Source: AG-12 sp035531535
GTDB taxonomy: Bacteria; Chloroflexota; Dormibacteria; Aeolococcales; Bog-877
Length of the DNA stretch: 9,318 bases
Assembly (NCBI GenBank): GCA_035531535.1
Contig: DATKSV010000055.1
Location: forward strand, 1-9,318
Direction of reading: 5' to 3'
A program made the translations under genes and the position numbers. Positions within the stretch are counted from its first letter, which is position 1. Each line of letters begins with the position of its first letter. The notes beneath the pieces are model-generated. The model saw nothing but the letters and a program-made list of their open reading frames with translations. It did not search any database and was not told where the DNA came from. Positions 6,237 through 9,318 of the stretch are shown in pieces.

Positions 6237-6566
6237 GGGCACTCCTCCTCGAGCCTTGCCGGTGCGACTCCGGCCCTTGACGCGTCCCCGACCTGTCTGC
6301 ATCGCAGTCAGACCGGCGCCCGGGTGGACCCGGGGCCGGTACAGCGTCTGCCTTCCCGGGCGTTGCCCTGATGACAAGTGGGTAGCAAATCTTGGCGCCC
6401 CTGTCGCGCCCGGGGCAGGTGGGAGCCCGCCCACCCAGGGCTGGGCTTCGCCCCGCGTCGGCCCCAGAGCACGGGCGCTAAACTCCCAGCAACGCAGCCC
6501 CCACCAGAGGCATGGCTGCCGAGGTGGAGCCGGGGAGTGGGGGACTAATCGCAGGGGAGGCTTTTG
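6237..6566. other. Divergent intergenic region with clustered hairpins
   Basis: This 330-base region must carry the promoters for both divergent genes, but I cannot pick convincing -35/-10 pairs. TAAACT at 6479-6484 fits a TAnnnT -10 for the transketolase without a clear -35. Three short inverted repeats follow one another: GGTGGG/CCCACC (6418-6435), CCCAG/CTGGG (6434-6445) and GGGC/GCCC (6443-6453). They overlap, so only some can form at once. Ribosome-binding sites at both ends are strong: GGGGAGG at 6554-6560 for the plus gene and GGAGGA at 6248-6243 for the minus gene. Confidence 0.5.
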
Positions 6567-8933
6567 GTGGAGCCCTTGGCCCGCACGCCAGTTGACGACA
6601 TGTACGCGGTCGCGGAGGCCACCTTTGATCACTGGGAGGTGGTCAAGGACCTGGTCGACGAGCTGATCGACCTGCAGCTCAACTACCGCCAGTCCGGCCA
6701 CCCGGGGGGCTCGCGTTCCAAGGTCCACATGCTCCTGGCCACCCTGCTCTCGGGGGCGATGCGCTGGGACATCCAGCGGCCCTGGCGCCCCTTCGGAGAC
6801 CGCTTCGTGCTCTCCGCCGGGCACACGGTGCCCCTGGTGTACTCGACCCTGGCGCTGTTCAACGAGGCCCTGCGAGCCCGTCACGAGCGCGACCACGATG
6901 AGCGTTTCGCCTTCCCCGACGGGGGTCGCTTCGCTCTCACCTGGGAGGACCTGCTGGGGCTGCGCCACCGGGGCGGGCTTCCAGGCCATGCGGAGATGGC
7001 GGGCAAGACCCTCTTCTTCAAGTTCAACACCGGTCCCTCCGGCCATGGCATGCCACCGGCCGCCGGCGAGGCTCTAGCCCTCAAGCTGGCCGGGGCCGGC
7101 GCGGTCAAGGTCTTCGCGGTTGAGGGCGAGGGGGGCCTGACCCCGGGGGCCGCCCACGAGACCAAGAACTCGGCCTGGGGGCTGGGCCTGTCCAACCTGG
7201 TCTTCCTCTTGGACTGGAACGATTTCGGGATCGACCTGCGGAGTGCCTCCTCGGTCGTCTCGGGGGGCCCGGCCGAGTGGTTCCAGCCATATGGCTGGCG
7301 GGTCCTGGGTACAGAGCAGGGGATGGAGTGGGGGCCCGTCACCCGCACCGTCCTGGAGGCGGCCCAGGGGCCGAACCCAGACAGGACCCCGTCGGTGGCC
7401 TGGTTCAAGACCCGCAAGGGCCGCGGCTACGGCAAGTACGACGCCCCCTCCCACGGCACCCCACATCCCCGCAACAGCCCGGAGTTCTGGGCGGTACGCA
7501 AGCAGTTCATGGCCCGCTACGGGGTCAGCTATCAGGGGGTGGACGAGCCCGCGCCCCTCGACCCAGCCGCGCAAACCGAGCAGGCCCGAGCCAACCTGGA
7601 GATCGCCGTGGGCGTGCTGCGGCGTGACGCCAATCTGGTCGACCACCTCTCGGAGCGGCTCTTGGAGATAGCGAGCACAGTGCCCGATCGGATCGAAACC
7701 TTCAACCTGGGGGGGAAGGGGAAGGACATTTTCAAGGACCCCCGGCTGACCGACTTTCGCTCCTATCCCAAGGAGGTCTACCGGCAGCCTGGGGAGAAGC
7801 AGCCCAACCGGGCCGCCCTCGCCAGCTGGGGCGCCTGGATAAACGCCTATGCGAAAAAGGAGTACGGCAGACCCCTCTTCATCGTCAGCTCCGCCGACCT
7901 GGCCGACTCCACCAACATCAGCGGCTTCGGCAAGGACTGGGGCGAGTGGCCTGGCTGGGGCTGGTACGAGCGGGACCGCAATCCGCGGGGCACGGTGCTG
8001 CCCCAGGAGATAACCGAATTCACCAATGCTGGGATCGCGGTGGGGCTGGCGACTGTCAACTTAGCCGAGGATCCGTTCCAGGCCTTCAACGGCTTCTGGT
8101 CGGCCTGCTCCACCTACGGCTCGTTCAGCTACCTGAAGTACGGGGAGATGCGCCTGTTCAGCCAGCTGGCCCAGGACTGCGACCTCAAGGTGGGCAAGGT
8201 CATCTGGGTCGCCGGCCATTCCGGGCCGGAGACAGCCGAGGACTCAAGGACCCATTTCGGGGTCTTCGCGCCGGGGGTGACCCAGCTCTTCCCGGATGGC
8301 CAGGTTATCGACCTGCACCCCTGGGAGTACAACGAGGTGCCGGTGGTGCTGGGGGCGGCCCTGGGAGCTTCGGCTCCCATCATCGCCCTGCACCTGACCC
8401 GGCCCGCCCTCGAGCTCCCCGACCGGGAGAAGCTCGGCATGCCCTCTCACTTCGAGGCGGCGCGCGGGGCCTACGTGCTGCGGCCCTTCCGCCCGGACCA
8501 GCCCCGACTGGGGACGGTCTTCATAAGGGGAAGCGTGCCCACCGCCAACCTGGTCTCGGTGCTCCCGGAGCTGGACCGAGCCGGCCTCAATGTCAAGGTG
8601 GTGGCCGCGATCAGCCCGCAGCTCTTCCAGCTCCAGGATGTTGCCTACCGGGAGCAGACCATCTCCCCGGCCGACCGTTGGGACGCGATGGTGATCACCA
8701 ACGGCGCCTTCAAGCTGATGGCGGACTGGGCCTCGAGTGAGCTGGCCGCTGAGTACTCGCTCTCCGCCGATTGGGACGGCCGCTGGCGCACTGGCGGCAG
8801 CGTCGAGGAGGTGATGGACGAGGCCCACCTGTCAGCCCAGCACATCCTCGCCGGGATAGAGAGGTTCTGCCAGGAGCGGGAGCGGCGCGTCAGCCGGATG
8901 GGGCAGCTCCTGGAGGCGGTGCGGCGGCGCTAG
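6567..8933 (+). CDS. Transketolase-family thiamine-diphosphate enzyme (long, divergent)
   Basis: This 788-residue enzyme has the full transketolase order, so two-carbon ketol transfer between sugar phosphates (pentose phosphate or Calvin-type chemistry) is the default guess. N-terminal PP-domain landmarks are SGHPGGS (43-49), DRFVLSAGHTVPLVYS (78-93), GHAEM (140-144), TGPSGHGMPPAAGEALA (155-171) and SHGTP (295-299). In the Pyr domain are SSADLADSTNISGF (441-454), QEITEF (480-485, with E484 the likely cofactor-activating Glu) and GHSGPETAEDSRTH (550-563). The C-terminal domain holds RGSVPTANL and SPQLFQLQDVAYRE. The usual GDG of the metal/TPP motif reads GEG (187-189), followed by LTPG instead of LMEG, while DWNDFGID (216-223) keeps the Asn. 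It is over 100 residues longer than typical transketolases (about 660). GTG 6567 is chosen because GGGGAGG lies six bases upstream; TTG 6564 is less well spaced. It could use other ketose donors. Confidence 0.87.
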   Translation: MEPLARTPVDDMYAVAEATFDHWEVVKDLVDELIDLQLNYRQSGHPGGSRSKVHMLLATLLSGAMRWDIQRPWRPFGDRFVLSAGHTVPLVYSTLALFNEALRARHERDHDERFAFPDGGRFALTWEDLLGLRHRGGLPGHAEMAGKTLFFKFNTGPSGHGMPPAAGEALALKLAGAGAVKVFAVEGEGGLTPGAAHETKNSAWGLGLSNLVFLLDWNDFGIDLRSASSVVSGGPAEWFQPYGWRVLGTEQGMEWGPVTRTVLEAAQGPNPDRTPSVAWFKTRKGRGYGKYDAPSHGTPHPRNSPEFWAVRKQFMARYGVSYQGVDEPAPLDPAAQTEQARANLEIAVGVLRRDANLVDHLSERLLEIASTVPDRIETFNLGGKGKDIFKDPRLTDFRSYPKEVYRQPGEKQPNRAALASWGAWINAYAKKEYGRPLFIVSSADLADSTNISGFGKDWGEWPGWGWYERDRNPRGTVLPQEITEFTNAGIAVGLATVNLAEDPFQAFNGFWSACSTYGSFSYLKYGEMRLFSQLAQDCDLKVGKVIWVAGHSGPETAEDSRTHFGVFAPGVTQLFPDGQVIDLHPWEYNEVPVVLGAALGASAPIIALHLTRPALELPDREKLGMPSHFEAARGAYVLRPFRPDQPRLGTVFIRGSVPTANLVSVLPELDRAGLNVKVVAAISPQLFQLQDVAYREQTISPADRWDAMVITNGAFKLMADWASSELAAEYSLSADWDGRWRTGGSVEEVMDEAHLSAQHILAGIERFCQERERRVSRMGQLLEAVRRR

Positions 8934-8941
8934 GCCGCCGC
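8921..8941 (+). terminator. Perfect hairpin enclosing the transketolase stop codon
   Basis: GCGGCGGC (8921-8928) and GCCGCCGC (8934-8941) pair perfectly around the loop GCTAG, which contains the TAG stop. The stem is very stable but lacks a following T-run. It may contribute to transcript ending or 3'-end stability. It may also be a by-product of Arg codons (GTGCGGCGGCGC) in GC-rich DNA. Confidence 0.35.
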
Positions 8942-8996
8942 TCCATGGCCGGCACCTCCTCCCCCTCAGACGCGCTGTCCCGCCCCCGAAGTCAGA

Positions 8997-9039
8997 CCGG
9001 TTCGACCTCGCCCGTCCGGGGTATGTGAGGCCGAACCGG
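8997..9039. terminator. Probable bidirectional terminator between convergent genes
   Basis: The arms CCGGTTCGACCTC (8997-9009) and GAGGCCGAACCGG (9027-9039) form a 13-bp stem with one mismatch. The 17-base loop contains a further CCCG/CGGG pairing (9011-9014 with 9017-9020). It lies between the transketolase stop and the stop of the minus-strand gene at 9046, where a terminator serving both directions is expected. There is no T-run on either side, so this is terminator-like by position and structure only. Confidence 0.6.
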
Positions 9040-9045
9040 CCGGGC

Positions 9046-9318
9046 TCAGCTAGGCGAAGCGGAACAGGACCAGTCTCCGTCGTAGGGGGATCCGAACCAC
9101 TGGGTGACCGCCACTTTGCCGCTGGTGAAGGTGGGCAGGCTGCAGCTGGTCTGGGCCCCAGTCAGGCTGCTGGCTCCAGGGATCCAGTCCGGCAGGCCGA
9201 CAAGAGATCCCAGGGTGGCGGCGTTTTGGGTCCCGACGATGGTGCCCCACTGGGAGCTGGTGGAGTAGATCCCAATCGACGAGGTGCTTGTGCCGGCGCC
9301 GGCGGCGGCCAGCCCGGC
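9046..9318 (-). CDS. C-terminal part of a probable secreted glycoside-hydrolase-like protein (partial)
   Basis: The last 90 residues of a gene that runs off the right edge are readable on the minus strand, with no start codon inside the window. The segment has GIYSTSSQWGTIVG, LPDWIPGASSLTGAQTSC, TFTSGKVAVTQW, and DGDWSC near the end. The order YS-x-QWG, then PxW-x-AGA-like, then a Cys-containing turn, then a VxxTQW strand and a DGDxxC ending resembles the final strands of TIM-barrel lysozyme-like or DUF-type glycoside hydrolase domains found in secreted actinobacterial and Chloroflexota proteins. The two Cys (in TSCSLP and WSCSAS) could form a disulphide, which fits an exported protein. Codon use is strongly GC-biased, supporting coding. 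The family call comes from pattern memory, and the catalytic residues would lie outside the window. It is convergent with the transketolase. Confidence 0.68.
   Translation of the reverse strand, partial: AGLAAAGAGTSTSSIGIYSTSSQWGTIVGTQNAATLGSLVGLPDWIPGASSLTGAQTSCSLPTFTSGKVAVTQWFGSPYDGDWSCSASPS

Noticed and set aside
5544..6371. Long Gln/Gly/His-rich plus-strand frame opposite the synthase
   Set aside because: This is a typical antisense artefact of GC-rich coding DNA, with no motif and no ribosome-binding site.
6303..7046. N-terminal extension of the BcsA-like protein to a 931-residue frame
   Set aside because: The extra 270 residues run antisense through the transketolase gene and lack conservation. 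GTG 6236 has a well-spaced ribosome-binding site.
9050..9250. 66-codon minus-strand frame at the right edge (MGHHRRDPKRRH...)
   Set aside because: It is an out-of-frame shadow of the partial glycoside-hydrolase-like gene, whose frame carries the coherent protein signal.
1..9318. CRISPR array, tRNA, rRNA, transposase or attachment-site pair
   Set aside because: I saw no regularly spaced repeats, cloverleaf-like sequence, DDE-type motifs or flanking direct repeats on reading both strands by eye. A covariance-model and repeat search would be decisive.

Overview
The window is a GC-rich bacterial chromosome segment. Third codon positions in the clear genes are almost all G or C, starts are often GTG or TTG, and intergenic regions are long. 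The gene content (a VapBC-type toxin-antitoxin pair, a stand-alone DnaQ-like exonuclease, a zinc-ribbon hypothetical protein, a BcsA-like synthase and an unusual transketolase) fits a high-GC actinobacterium or a related soil lineage such as Chloroflexota or Dormibacterota. This placement is inferred from style and content. No rRNA, tRNA or other taxonomic marker is present.

Layout: 1-263 holds no gene I can support. 264-916 is a two-gene toxin-antitoxin operon (Phd/YefM-type antitoxin, PIN-domain VapC toxin) with a 14-bp inverted repeat just upstream and a stem-loop after it. 917-1287 is a leader with a possible promoter, a nine-codon upstream ORF and a hairpin, and it leads into a DEDDh exonuclease (1288-1986). 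1987-3004 is about 1 kb with no recognisable gene; a strong hairpin and one weakly supported small ORF lie in it. On the minus strand, 3709-3005 encodes a zinc-ribbon hypothetical protein. Upstream of it, 3710-4250 looks degenerate and holds what may be the 3' end of a broken minus-strand gene.

The right half is the better-preserved part. A complete BcsA-like cellulose synthase catalytic subunit with a C-terminal PilZ domain (6236-4251, minus) is divergent from a 788-residue transketolase-family enzyme (6567-8933, plus), with a 330-bp shared intergenic region. The transketolase is convergent with the 3' end of a gene running off the right edge on the minus strand (9318-9046), which looks like a secreted glycoside-hydrolase-like protein. 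An imperfect 13-bp inverted repeat lies between these convergent genes.

No single pathway links all the genes. The left half reads as an accessory or decaying region, with a toxin-antitoxin pair, orphan genes and long empty stretches. The right half is carbohydrate-related: a sugar-phosphate TPP enzyme, a c-di-GMP-responsive polysaccharide synthase and a possible cell-wall or glycan hydrolase. I see no clear evidence of a new defence or mobile system. The items most worth follow-up are the divergent transketolase active site, the orphan BcsA with PilZ, and the zinc-ribbon protein of unknown function.
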